This document shows positions 33,696 to 41,664 of a stretch of DNA of 56,127 nucleotides, one piece after another (the first letter of the stretch is position 1; each line of letters opens with the position of its first letter). The position numbers were made by a program, and so were the translations under genes. This stretch comes from Porphyromonadaceae bacterium UBA4702 (GTDB lineage: Bacteria > Bacteroidota > Bacteroidia > Bacteroidales > Muribaculaceae), in the NCBI GenBank assembly GCA_002404675.1, contig DHKE01000001.1, positions 1 to 56,127 on the forward strand, given 5' to 3'. The notes below the pieces were generated by a model. The model saw nothing but the letters and a program-made list of their open reading frames with translations. It was not told the origin of the DNA and ran no database searches.

Positions 33696-36206
33696 TCAGC
33701 GCACTGCCACTTTCACTGAACGGTCGGATACGTTCACGATGTAGATGCCGGCGGGGAGGCTCACGTCTGTGGGCGTGCCGTCACATTCCACGGCTGCGCG
33801 TGCTGTGCCGTCGAGCGTGTATATGCGTGCCATGCCGTGGGCGGTGACTGTCACCTTGCCCTTGCCGGCGGTTACGGCCGTGCCGTCTGCCCCGCTGTCT
33901 GTGGCGATGTCGTCAACGCCGTTGCTCATCTTCACTGTTACCGGGTCGGAGACTTCTGAGGCGTATGTGTAGGTGTTCTTGACTGCCGAAGCTTGTACTG
34001 TGAGGCTGAACTCCGAGTCGGAGGGGAAGCCCTCCATGGTCGCCGGTGTCGCCGTGCAGTCGAAGGCCTTGAACGGCACGGTCATGGTTTCGCCCGCTTT
34101 CAAGTCCTGCGTTATGGTGACTTCGTCGATGAGGAAGCCTGTTCCGCTGGCAGACATGAACGCTACGAGGACGTTGTCGCGGACAGGTGTTTCCGGGTAT
34201 GCCGATATGGGGTTGAAATGCACGGTGGCTGTCTTTTCGCCTGTTTCGCCCTGCTGGTAGGGTATGAACTGGTGGTCGCTTGCCTGAGTGTCCGTGACGT
34301 CGTTGAGCAGCATGACGAATATGCCGTCCGGGCCTGCCTCGCCGAGAGCGCTGTGGTTCGGGGTGAATACGGTGGTTACGGTCACGTCAAACGCTCCGCC
34401 GCCGTTGCTGAGCGAGATGCGCGGCGTAGCCACGAGACCGGCCTCTCCGAGCCAGGACGTGCCGCGAGTGCCGGCCATGCCCTGTGCCAGCTGTCCCTGT
34501 GTGGCAACCCAGTCAGTGTCTGCCTGTCCGTTGTCGCCGAGGTTGTACGCTCCGGCGGAATAGATGGCTTCGGGGCTGTCAACAGTGCCGGCGGTGACGC
34601 GGCTGAAATCCTCGTGGAGCACCGTCACGCCGCTCATGTCCTGCGCTGCGGTGAGCGTGCGGGTGGTCTTGACGCGGTATGTCTGCGCGTTGCTCAGTTC
34701 CGTCCACGCCGCCTCTATCGTGGTGGGCGATGTGGCTTGTGCCGAGGAGAACTGCGGCTTCAGCCCAATGAGGCCGTCTACCCATACGTTCTCCGAGGGT
34801 GCGGACTTGATTTCGCCGCTGGCGGCAGTCACGTTTACGAAGTGTTCGTACGCCGTGTCGTAGCTGTCGAGCGTGTATTCCGTAGCGGCGGTTTCCGCGT
34901 CAGTCACTACCGGTACGGGCATCGGCACGGGGGCATATTCTATGGTCACGTCGTCGATGTAGAAGTTGGCTACGTTCTTCTGTTCCATTGTGAACATTAC
35001 GCGGGTGGCGTTCTCGGCATTTTCGGGGATGTTGTCCATGACATAGTAGCCGCCATCCTCTTCCAGCCAGTAGTAGGGTATGTTGGCGTAGTGTTCCCAT
35101 TTGCCGTTGCAAAGGAATTTCACGCCGAGCAGCGAGAGCGAATATTCTCCAGTGTCTTCGGGGTCAGGTGCGTCGGCCTTTGCCCAGAACGAGAGACGTG
35201 TGATAGGCAGCGGCGTTTCGGGGCTTGTCATCACGTCGCCCTCCGCGTCGAAGCGTATGGAGGTTGGTGCGGAGCTGCACATAGAGCCGTCTGTTGACAC
35301 GTCCTGCGTGCCGGCGGCAGACACGTTGATGTCCCACCCTTCGGGATAGTTGGGGGCGGAGGTGTCAATCTTGCCGCCAGCGGCGTTGATGCCGTCAAAC
35401 GATTCGGCTATTGCTCCCGCCGGTATGTCGGTGTCGGGCGTTTCCTTGCGGAACACGTTGACGAGATACTTGTCGGCATCTGCCACGGCATCCCACGAGG
35501 CGCGGAACGACGAGGGCGACAGGTTGGTTACAGCCACCGCCTCAGGCGCGGGCATGGTGTTGCATACCCGGGTCAGGCGTATGTCGTCTATCAGGACATC
35601 TGTCGCGACTGCGCTTATCTGTATGGCGCACTGTCCGAATGTGGCGGCAGAGGAGGTGTATGTGAACTGCTGCCATTCATCTGTGGCGTCGAAATATGCG
35701 CCGCCGTCCACCGGGCCTTCGTAGTCATCGCAGATTACGGCCCATACGCGGGGAGTCTCTCCCTCCTCTTCCGAAATTCCTCCTGGCAGCCGCTTGATGC
35801 GGAATGTCAGCTCGATGTCGCCGTACAGCGCCGTATAGGGTGTTGTGATGTACCCGCCTACTGTCTGCTCGTACATGTCGCCGTATTCGGGGTAGGGGTT
35901 GTAGCGGTACGCCATTAGGGCTGCGCATCCGCCGGCCTGGTGCACTCCGCCGCCTATCCATCCCGGCGCCGTCATCAGCTCTTCCGGCAGGATGTTGTTC
36001 TCGCCGTTGACCACGGCGGCGTCTGGTGCGGTTTCGCTGCCGGCGGTGAACTTGTCGAAGTGCTCTTCGACGACTGTTTCAGCGGCAGGAGCGTTAGCCC
36101 CGGGTGATTCACTTGCGATTCTGAACGGCAAGGCCGTTGCTGCATTTGCCGACATCACTGCATTTCCGGCAATGACCGCTGTGAGTAGTAAAGTCAGTTT
36201 GTGCAT
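33696..36206 (-). CDS. Large secreted jelly-roll (choice-of-anchor J-like) protein with T9SS tail
   Basis: An 836-residue exported protein with a signal peptide (MHKLTLLLTAVIAGNAVMSANA). It has repeated jelly-roll domains of the choice-of-anchor J kind, marked by FDKFTAGSE-type entries and IDDIRLTRV, IDDVTIEYA and IDEVTITQD exits (about residues 45-215, 265-430 and 540-720). Fibronectin-like linkers with PEAVAVTNLSPSSFRASW lie between them. The C terminus (ARIYTLDGTARA...LPAGIYIVNVSDRSVKVAVR) is a T9SS sorting tail. No enzyme motif is visible; carbohydrate or matrix binding is possible. It is monocistronic with its own promoter. Confidence 0.83.
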   Translation of the reverse strand: MHKLTLLLTAVIAGNAVMSANAATALPFRIASESPGANAPAAETVVEEHFDKFTAGSETAPDAAVVNGENNILPEELMTAPGWIGGGVHQAGGCAALMAYRYNPYPEYGDMYEQTVGGYITTPYTALYGDIELTFRIKRLPGGISEEEGETPRVWAVICDDYEGPVDGGAYFDATDEWQQFTYTSSAATFGQCAIQISAVATDVLIDDIRLTRVCNTMPAPEAVAVTNLSPSSFRASWDAVADADKYLVNVFRKETPDTDIPAGAIAESFDGINAAGGKIDTSAPNYPEGWDINVSAAGTQDVSTDGSMCSSAPTSIRFDAEGDVMTSPETPLPITRLSFWAKADAPDPEDTGEYSLSLLGVKFLCNGKWEHYANIPYYWLEEDGGYYVMDNIPENAENATRVMFTMEQKNVANFYIDDVTIEYAPVPMPVPVVTDAETAATEYTLDSYDTAYEHFVNVTAASGEIKSAPSENVWVDGLIGLKPQFSSAQATSPTTIEAAWTELSNAQTYRVKTTRTLTAAQDMSGVTVLHEDFSRVTAGTVDSPEAIYSAGAYNLGDNGQADTDWVATQGQLAQGMAGTRGTSWLGEAGLVATPRISLSNGGGAFDVTVTTVFTPNHSALGEAGPDGIFVMLLNDVTDTQASDHQFIPYQQGETGEKTATVHFNPISAYPETPVRDNVLVAFMSASGTGFLIDEVTITQDLKAGETMTVPFKAFDCTATPATMEGFPSDSEFSLTVQASAVKNTYTYASEVSDPVTVKMSNGVDDIATDSGADGTAVTAGKGKVTVTAHGMARIYTLDGTARAAVECDGTPTDVSLPAGIYIVNVSDRSVKVAVR

Positions 36207-36244
36207 AAATGTATGGTTTTAGTGATTGTATGAATACTTGCTGG

Positions 36245-36276
36245 CAAAGATAGGCATAATAAGCGGACTAATCAAA
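36245..36276 (-). promoter_or_regulatory. Promoter of the secreted jelly-roll protein gene
   Basis: On the minus strand: TTTG (36276-36273), 20 bases, then TATCTTTG (36252-36245), 38 bases before the start codon. Confidence 0.7.
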
Positions 36277-36379
36277 TGAAATTGCACTGGATGCGAGAAA
36301 TCGGCCGTGAAATCTTGCGCACATTTAATTTATGAGTGGTTGGTTGAAAACGGGCGAGGGCTGAGACTGAAAATATTAT

Positions 36380-36410
36380 TTTGAAAATCCGCCTGAAAAT
36401 CGTAATTTCG
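36380..36410 (+). promoter_or_regulatory. Promoter of the MBL-fold hydrolase gene
   Basis: TTTG (36380-36383), 19 bases, then TAATTTCG (36403-36410, one base from consensus). The start codon follows ten bases later, so the transcript would be nearly leaderless. Confidence 0.5.
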
Positions 36411-36420
36411 CGAGAAAGTT

Positions 36421-37230
36421 ATGACGACAGAACTGACGTATATATGGCATGACTGCTTCGTGGTGCGGACGCACGGCGCAGTCCTGGTTTTTGACTATTG
36501 GCGCGACGCTTCCACTGCTGGTGCAAAGCCTATTGACGTGTCGCCTCGTTTCCTTGACGGCATCGATGCCAGCACACCGGTGTATGTGTTCGTGAGCCAC
36601 CATCACAAAGACCATTTCAACAAGGCCATATTCCGCTGGGGCGAGCGTTTCCGCGACATTCATTTCATCATCAGCCATGACACGGCCAAGTTCATCCGCT
36701 ATATGCTGCGTCCCGGGGGGACGTATGCGGGCTACAAGCCCAATCCCTACACTGTGACGGAGATGAGGCCAGGCGGCGTGTACAAGGACCGCTTGTTGAG
36801 GGTGGATGCGTTCAATTCAACTGACACAGGCAACTCATATCTGGTGACTGTCGGGGAAAGGCGGCTGTTCCATGCCGGCGACCTGAACGTGTGGGTGTGG
36901 AAGGACGAGGCGACGCGGGCGCAGGCTGCCGCCGCCATGCGCGACTACCTCGGCATACTGGACGACATACGGCGTATTACCAATGGAGAGCCCCTTGACC
37001 TTGTCATGTTCCCGGTCGATTCGCGCCTCGGCAGGGATTACTGGGAAGGGGCTGCGGTGTTCATGTACCGTCTTGCGGTGCGTGTGTTTGTGCCGATGCA
37101 TTTCTGCCTGGCGGAAACGCCGGAAGAGGCGGAGCAGCGGCTTGACGATGCGTGCCGCTTTGCAGACTATGCCCCGGAAGGCCCGTTCTGTGTGGCGTTG
37201 CAGCGCCCCTATTCCACTCTTGTGTTCTGA
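36421..37230 (+). CDS. MBL-fold metallo-hydrolase
   Basis: A 269-residue cytoplasmic protein of the metallo-beta-lactamase fold, closest in outline to UlaG-like lactonase or phosphodiesterase members. Metal ligands: the HxHxDH motif at 60-65 (SHHHKDHF), His in LFHAGDLNVW, Asp in MFPVDSRLG, and a late His in FVPMHFCLAE. The substrate is unknown. It converges on the fur-like gene with only ten bases between the stops. Confidence 0.85.
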   Translation: MTTELTYIWHDCFVVRTHGAVLVFDYWRDASTAGAKPIDVSPRFLDGIDASTPVYVFVSHHHKDHFNKAIFRWGERFRDIHFIISHDTAKFIRYMLRPGGTYAGYKPNPYTVTEMRPGGVYKDRLLRVDAFNSTDTGNSYLVTVGERRLFHAGDLNVWVWKDEATRAQAAAAMRDYLGILDDIRRITNGEPLDLVMFPVDSRLGRDYWEGAAVFMYRLAVRVFVPMHFCLAETPEEAEQRLDDACRFADYAPEGPFCVALQRPYSTLVF

Positions 37231-37240
37231 CGATGATGGC

Positions 37241-37687
37241 TTAACGCATGCGCCGAGCGCAGTCGGCGCATATACCGGTGATAACGAAATTGGCGTCTTC
37301 AGCCACACACCCCTCGGGCAGTTGCGGCATTACCAGCGGCGCGGAGTGTAGGCACACTGTGCGGTGGCACTCGCGGCAGTAGAAGTGCGGGTGTATGTCC
37401 GTATGCTCGTGAGGTTCGTCGTGAGTATGGGCTGTGTCGCGGCACAGCTCGTATTTCATAGAGCCCGAGCCGTCGTCGACGCGGTGCAGTAGGTGCGCCT
37501 CGAGGAGCGTGGCGACGGTGCGTGTTATCGTCGAGCGGTCTATGGTCTCGAGAGCCTCTTCCATTTCAGCCACCGACAGCGGCCCTGTGGCAGTGTTGAG
37601 GTATCGGCATACGATGATGCGGTTGGCTGTCGGTCGTATGCGGTGTGATGCCAGCAGCTGTTCTATCTCGAGGTGTTGTCTGTTCAT
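37241..37687 (-). CDS. Fur-family metal-dependent transcriptional regulator
   Basis: A 148-residue winged-helix regulator: RPTANRIIVCRYL, DRSTITRTVATLLEAHLLHRV (recognition helix region), then a metal-binding half with HTHDEPHEHTDIHPHFYC and two CxxC pairs (CREC, CADC) for structural zinc. It lies 27 bases behind a zinc/cadmium-type P1B ATPase gene on the same strand, so it is probably a Zur-like or related sensor that controls metal balance together with the pump. Which metal it senses cannot be read from sequence. Confidence 0.88.
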   Translation of the reverse strand: MNRQHLEIEQLLASHRIRPTANRIIVCRYLNTATGPLSVAEMEEALETIDRSTITRTVATLLEAHLLHRVDDGSGSMKYELCRDTAHTHDEPHEHTDIHPHFYCRECHRTVCLHSAPLVMPQLPEGCVAEDANFVITGICADCARRMR

Positions 37688-37714
37688 AGTTGTGGCCTAT
37701 TGGTACGCTGCCGC

Positions 37715-39682
37715 TCATTTGAGGGTCAGCAGGGTGTATATGATTGTTATGAGAGTTACGCCGGTGTCTGCGAATACAGCCATCCAGAGCGAAGCCAGTC
37801 CGCATGCGCCGAGAGCCATGACTATCAGCTTGAATGAGAGCGCGAACACTACGTTGGTTATCGCCACGCGGCGTGCGCTTCGGGCAATGTGCAGCAGCTG
37901 CGGCACGCGGGCAGGGTCGTCGCCGGCAATGACTGCATCAGCATGCTGCATTGCGGCATCCGTGCCGGCTGTGCCCATGGCAATTCCCACGTCTGCGAGC
38001 GCGAGGGACGGCGTGTCATTGATGCCGTCACCGACGTATGCTATGTGTCGCCCTTCGGTTTTCAGCTGTTTCATCACCCCGTATTTCTCTTCAGGAGACA
38101 GCTCTGCGAGGCAGGTGTCTGCTCCTATGGCTTCAGCTGCTTGCTGTACAGCGGCTTTGCGGTCGCCGGAAAGTATGCCGATGTTGCGTATCCCCATGCG
38201 GTGCAGCAGGCGGATTGACTCGGCGGCAGTCGGCTTTATTTCATCGGTCAGGCGTATTACGCCCATGTATTTCCCTCCGAGGGCAAGGTGTATCTCTGTG
38301 CTGGCAGTCTGAGTGTCATCTTGCGGCACATCCACGCCGTTGTCGGCCAGCAGCCGCCGCGATCCGGCAAGAGCTGTCTTGCCCTCATGCCGGGCAGTGA
38401 GGCCGTGACGCACGGTTGTGACATCGTCAACGGCAGCGGCGGTTATGCCGCGTTCTGCGGCAGCGTCCTTGACGGACTGTGCCAGTGGGTGTGAGGACTG
38501 CGCCTCCATGCCGGCGGCGAGCGACAGCAGCGTCTCCTCGCTGATGCCGTCAGCCGGGCGGCAGCCGTCGATGCGGAAACGTCCGGTGGTCAGTGTGCCG
38601 GTCTTGTCGAAGAGCACGGTGTCCACGCCGCACATCGCGTCGAAATATGTCGAGCCTTTGACCAGCACGCCGTGCGCAGAGGCCTTGCCCAGCGACATGA
38701 AGTAGGAGAGCGGCACGCTTATCACCATTGCGCACGGACAGGCGCAGACGAGCAGTATCAGGGCACGGTTGAACCAAGTCTGCCAGGCGAAATCTGCGGC
38801 AGGGATGACCGCCCATGCCACTGCGAACAGCAGTATGGCTGCGGCTATCACAGCCGGCGTGTACCACCTTGTAATGCGGCGTATGAGCGTCTCGGTATGT
38901 GACTTGGCTTCTGCGGCCTCCTCAACGGTCTTCAGTATGCGGGAAAGTGACGAGTCCTCGAGGCGGCAAGTCGTGGTCAGCGTAACCTCGCGGTCTACGG
39001 GGATAAGCCCGGACTGCACAGCCTCGCCTGGGGTCACGGTGCGGGGTACAGCCTCGCCGGTAATTGCTGACGTGTCAAACGAAATGGCATCGTCGCCCTC
39101 CAGCACGCCGTCGAGCGCGACCCTCATGCCGGGCTTGACGCGGATGCGCGACCCCTCGGCCACGTCCTTGGGCTGCATCTCGCGTATGCTGCCGTCGGCA
39201 CTCTCCACAGCCACGGTTTTCGGCATCTTGTCTACCAGTCCGCGTATGTGTGCGCGGGCCTTCTCGGAAGCCCTGTCCTGCAGTTTCTCTCCGAAGCTGT
39301 AGAAGAGCAGCACTGCAACACCCTCGGGGTATTCCCCTATCCAGAATGCGCCGATGGCAGCGAGTATCATCAGCGTGTATTCGTTCATGAAGTCGCCGCG
39401 CCGCCACTCGGCGAAACCGTCGATGACTATCGGCAGCCCGGTCACTATTGCTGAGATGAGAAACAGGCACAGCGGCAATGCGCCGCTGATTACGTTCAGA
39501 TGGGCGAGTACTGCAGTGGCGACGAGCAGCAGTCCCGACAGTATGTCCGGAATGAATACCTTGAACGATGGCTTGTGAGTATCGCTGCTGTGCACATGGT
39601 CGTGGCTGTGCGAATTGCAATGGCAGTGGCAGCCGCCTTCGTGGTGAGGGGAGTGGGTATGGTCGTGCGTGCAGTGTGACAT
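37715..39682 (-). CDS. Heavy-metal P1B-type ATPase (Zn/Cd/Pb class)
   Basis: A 655-residue inner-membrane metal exporter. It has no ferredoxin-like metal-binding domain. Instead the first ~36 residues are a His/Cys-rich tail (HCTHDHTHS, GGCHCHCNSHSHDH). Then come transmembrane helices, the actuator motif ITGEAV, the CPC metal site in LVCACPCAMV, the phosphorylation motif DKTGTLTTG and GDGINDTPSLALADVG. The CPC class exports zinc, cadmium, lead or cobalt. It is first in an operon with the Fur-family gene. A likely -7 element lies 25 bases upstream of the start. Confidence 0.93.
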   Translation of the reverse strand: MSHCTHDHTHSPHHEGGCHCHCNSHSHDHVHSSDTHKPSFKVFIPDILSGLLLVATAVLAHLNVISGALPLCLFLISAIVTGLPIVIDGFAEWRRGDFMNEYTLMILAAIGAFWIGEYPEGVAVLLFYSFGEKLQDRASEKARAHIRGLVDKMPKTVAVESADGSIREMQPKDVAEGSRIRVKPGMRVALDGVLEGDDAISFDTSAITGEAVPRTVTPGEAVQSGLIPVDREVTLTTTCRLEDSSLSRILKTVEEAAEAKSHTETLIRRITRWYTPAVIAAAILLFAVAWAVIPAADFAWQTWFNRALILLVCACPCAMVISVPLSYFMSLGKASAHGVLVKGSTYFDAMCGVDTVLFDKTGTLTTGRFRIDGCRPADGISEETLLSLAAGMEAQSSHPLAQSVKDAAAERGITAAAVDDVTTVRHGLTARHEGKTALAGSRRLLADNGVDVPQDDTQTASTEIHLALGGKYMGVIRLTDEIKPTAAESIRLLHRMGIRNIGILSGDRKAAVQQAAEAIGADTCLAELSPEEKYGVMKQLKTEGRHIAYVGDGINDTPSLALADVGIAMGTAGTDAAMQHADAVIAGDDPARVPQLLHIARSARRVAITNVVFALSFKLIVMALGACGLASLWMAVFADTGVTLITIIYTLLTLK

Positions 39683-39706
39683 GGAGACTTAGATTTAATT
39701 ACGGTG

Positions 39707-39714
39707 CAAAATTA
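39707..39714 (-). promoter_or_regulatory. Putative -7 element of the metal ATPase promoter
   Basis: The minus strand reads TAATTTTG here, matching TAnnTTTG. No good -33 is seen. Confidence 0.4.
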
Positions 39715-39744
39715 CATCAGCCGCGCTGCACATTTAGTGCAAAG

Positions 39745-40554
39745 TCACGTTGTCTCGCATTGGCGCATGAACAGCCGTGCAAAAAGCAGCGGGTGGGCGT
39801 GGTCACCCTGCGGGCACAGCGTGAATGTCGCGCCGCCGCCGTCCTCATGGTCATGCCGCATGATGTCTACTGTCATGCCGTATACAGCTTCCTGCATGAA
39901 CGACAGCTCAAGCCGCCTCAGCCGCGAGGAGTCCATTTGCTCGAGCGTGAACTGGTTGAGCAGCAGCACGATGTAGCGCACCGTGTTGACATGGCGGTAG
40001 AAGTCGATGTCGCAGTATCGGAATGTGTAGCCTCGAGTATCGGCGGTAGCCGTGAGTGCTGCGGCGGGACACTCCTCGCCGGCGGCGAATATCGGCGCTT
40101 GGCGTGCCTGTCGCTCTATAGGTGCACGCGAGCCGTCGATGTATTCTTCGGCAAGCGGCAGGTGCGACAGCCCGAGGCTGCGGTGTGTGGCAGTGTCGAT
40201 GACCATCCACACCGTCCGTGCATAGCCTATGGTCTCGCCTCGGCAGTCCTCGACGCGGAACGCCCGCTCCGAGAAGCGGCGGTTGTAGCTCTCTATCCAT
40301 GTCGTCAGGCGGTAGCTTTCGTTTACCTTGGGCCATCGCTCCATTTCAATTGTCAGGCGTGACAGCACCCATCCGCCGCCTGTCTCCTCCATGTCGGGGT
40401 TGCCGATATGCAGGGCGTTGGCGTGAGCCGTAGCCGTGTCGATGATGTTGCTCACCAGTATGTGCGCCGCCAGTTCACGCTGTGCGTTGGCCTCGTTGGC
40501 TGACACGAAATACTCCTCGCTCAGTGTCTTCTCCTTTCCCATTGCGAACGTCAT
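39745..40554 (-). CDS. Acyl-ACP thioesterase
   Basis: A 269-residue double-hotdog thioesterase that releases fatty acids from acyl carrier protein. I chose the ATG at 40554 (MTFAMGKEK), which overlaps the stop of the upstream nuclease gene as ATGA. Signatures: first hotdog with HIGNPDMEETGGGWVLSRLTIEMERWP and WIESYNRRFSERAFRV; second hotdog with YCDIDFYRHVNTVRYIVLLLNQ, where Asp, Asn and His are the catalytic set. Length matches bacterial FatA-like enzymes. Coupling to a secreted nuclease is odd and may simply reflect gene packing. Confidence 0.88.
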   Translation of the reverse strand: MTFAMGKEKTLSEEYFVSANEANAQRELAAHILVSNIIDTATAHANALHIGNPDMEETGGGWVLSRLTIEMERWPKVNESYRLTTWIESYNRRFSERAFRVEDCRGETIGYARTVWMVIDTATHRSLGLSHLPLAEEYIDGSRAPIERQARQAPIFAAGEECPAAALTATADTRGYTFRYCDIDFYRHVNTVRYIVLLLNQFTLEQMDSSRLRRLELSFMQEAVYGMTVDIMRHDHEDGGGATFTLCPQGDHAHPLLFARLFMRQCETT

Positions 40555-41378
40555 TTGGCGTAGTCCCACTCCTTGAACGAGGTGGTGGACTCGATGGCCT
40601 TCTCGATGTCGTCCGGCAGGGCGGGGAAGAAATCGTAGCCGGTCAGCTTCTCGAGCTCGTCAATGGTCATGACATAGTTCTGCATATTGCCCGGCGCCGA
40701 CATGTTCGGGTAAACGAATGCGATGCCCCTCGGCGCGGAGATGTATGGCGCGGCAATGGCCTTGAAGAACGCTGACGGCACACGCACTCCCCCCTCGCCG
40801 ATGCGGGTGTTGTCACCCTTGTCGTATATCGGTCCGGCGGCTATCAGCAGCACGCCGTCGCGGTCGGTCCACTTGCGGCATTTCTTCTCGAGCGTGCTCC
40901 AAGCCCCTGAATTGAGGGCGTGGTCTTGCGGGGCTATGTTGGCCATCGAGAAACAGTCGTGCATCGCCTGTTCGCTCCACTTCATGTCGGCAGCGGGGCA
41001 TAGATGCCCCCGGTCATAGCCCGAATGTTTGTAGTCGTCTGTGCTGCGGCATCCGCTGATTTCCTCGTCGGTCCAGAACTTGCTCTTGCCGCGAGACACC
41101 GCGCCGTCAGTCTCGTCGCGTGTCAGCTCCCATGCCGACCAGTTCGGCGTGCCGTTGTCCTTGTTGAACGACACCGTGTACCCCTCGTACCGCTTCACCT
41201 GCGAGGGTGTTCCGCTTGGAACAGACGGCAGTTCTGCGTCTGCTATTCTGCCGTTGGAGGCTTGGGTTGCGGCATTGTGGTCACGGGCATCGCCCTGGTT
41301 GTGGCATGAACATATCGCCAGAGCTGCAGCCGCTACGGCGACTGCGCCCGTCATCAGGTATTTCAGATAATTGCGCAT
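40551..41378 (-). CDS. Secreted DNA/RNA non-specific endonuclease (NUC1 type)
   Basis: A 275-residue lipoprotein-like nuclease from ATG 41378 (MRNYLKYLMTG); an upstream ATG at 41393 is possible. The signal sequence ends in LAICSC, a likely lipid-attachment cysteine. The His-Me finger motif is DRGHLCPAADM (His125 the general base), with the metal-binding Asn in MANIAPQDHALN. Such enzymes cut DNA and RNA without sequence preference outside the cytoplasm. It is coupled to the thioesterase gene and has a possible -7 element about 109 bases upstream. Confidence 0.9.
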   Translation of the reverse strand: MRNYLKYLMTGAVAVAAAALAICSCHNQGDARDHNAATQASNGRIADAELPSVPSGTPSQVKRYEGYTVSFNKDNGTPNWSAWELTRDETDGAVSRGKSKFWTDEEISGCRSTDDYKHSGYDRGHLCPAADMKWSEQAMHDCFSMANIAPQDHALNSGAWSTLEKKCRKWTDRDGVLLIAAGPIYDKGDNTRIGEGGVRVPSAFFKAIAAPYISAPRGIAFVYPNMSAPGNMQNYVMTIDELEKLTGYDFFPALPDDIEKAIESTTSFKEWDYAK

Positions 41379-41486
41379 ATAGAAATCGGTCAAAACTCGT
41401 CACCGCGAAATTACAAAAAATTCGTGAGCCGCCCAACCTCCGGTCGGCGGTTCACTATTTGGGTGAGAACATTCTTCATTCCGCTG

Positions 41487-41494
41487 CAAAGGTA
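41487..41494 (-). promoter_or_regulatory. Putative -7 element of the nuclease-thioesterase operon
   Basis: The minus strand reads TACCTTTG. The -33 region is weak. Confidence 0.4.
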
Positions 41495-41577
41495 GTCAAA
41501 TTCCGGACAGTAAACGATGTTTTTCATGTTTTTCTGTACGGAATTTGCGCTATTGCGGAGGCAATGCTGGGATTACG

Positions 41578-41610
41578 GCAAAAAAGCAGGGAGCGGTTTC
41601 CGCTCCCTGC
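41578..41610 (-). terminator. Terminator of the 41665-43542 gene
   Basis: GCAGGGAGCGG-TTT-CCGCTCCCTGC is a perfect 11-bp stem. On the minus strand it is followed by TTTTTT, ideal for ending the minus-strand transcript. Confidence 0.85.
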
Positions 41611-41664
41611 CGTCGTTTTGCATCACACTAAAATCCTTTGTTCTCAGATGAGTTCCGTCGCTTT

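Noticed and set aside
33993..35297. 434-codon plus-strand frame inside the secreted jelly-roll gene
   Set aside because: It lies opposite a protein with signal peptide, repeated domains and sorting tail, and its own translation has none of these.
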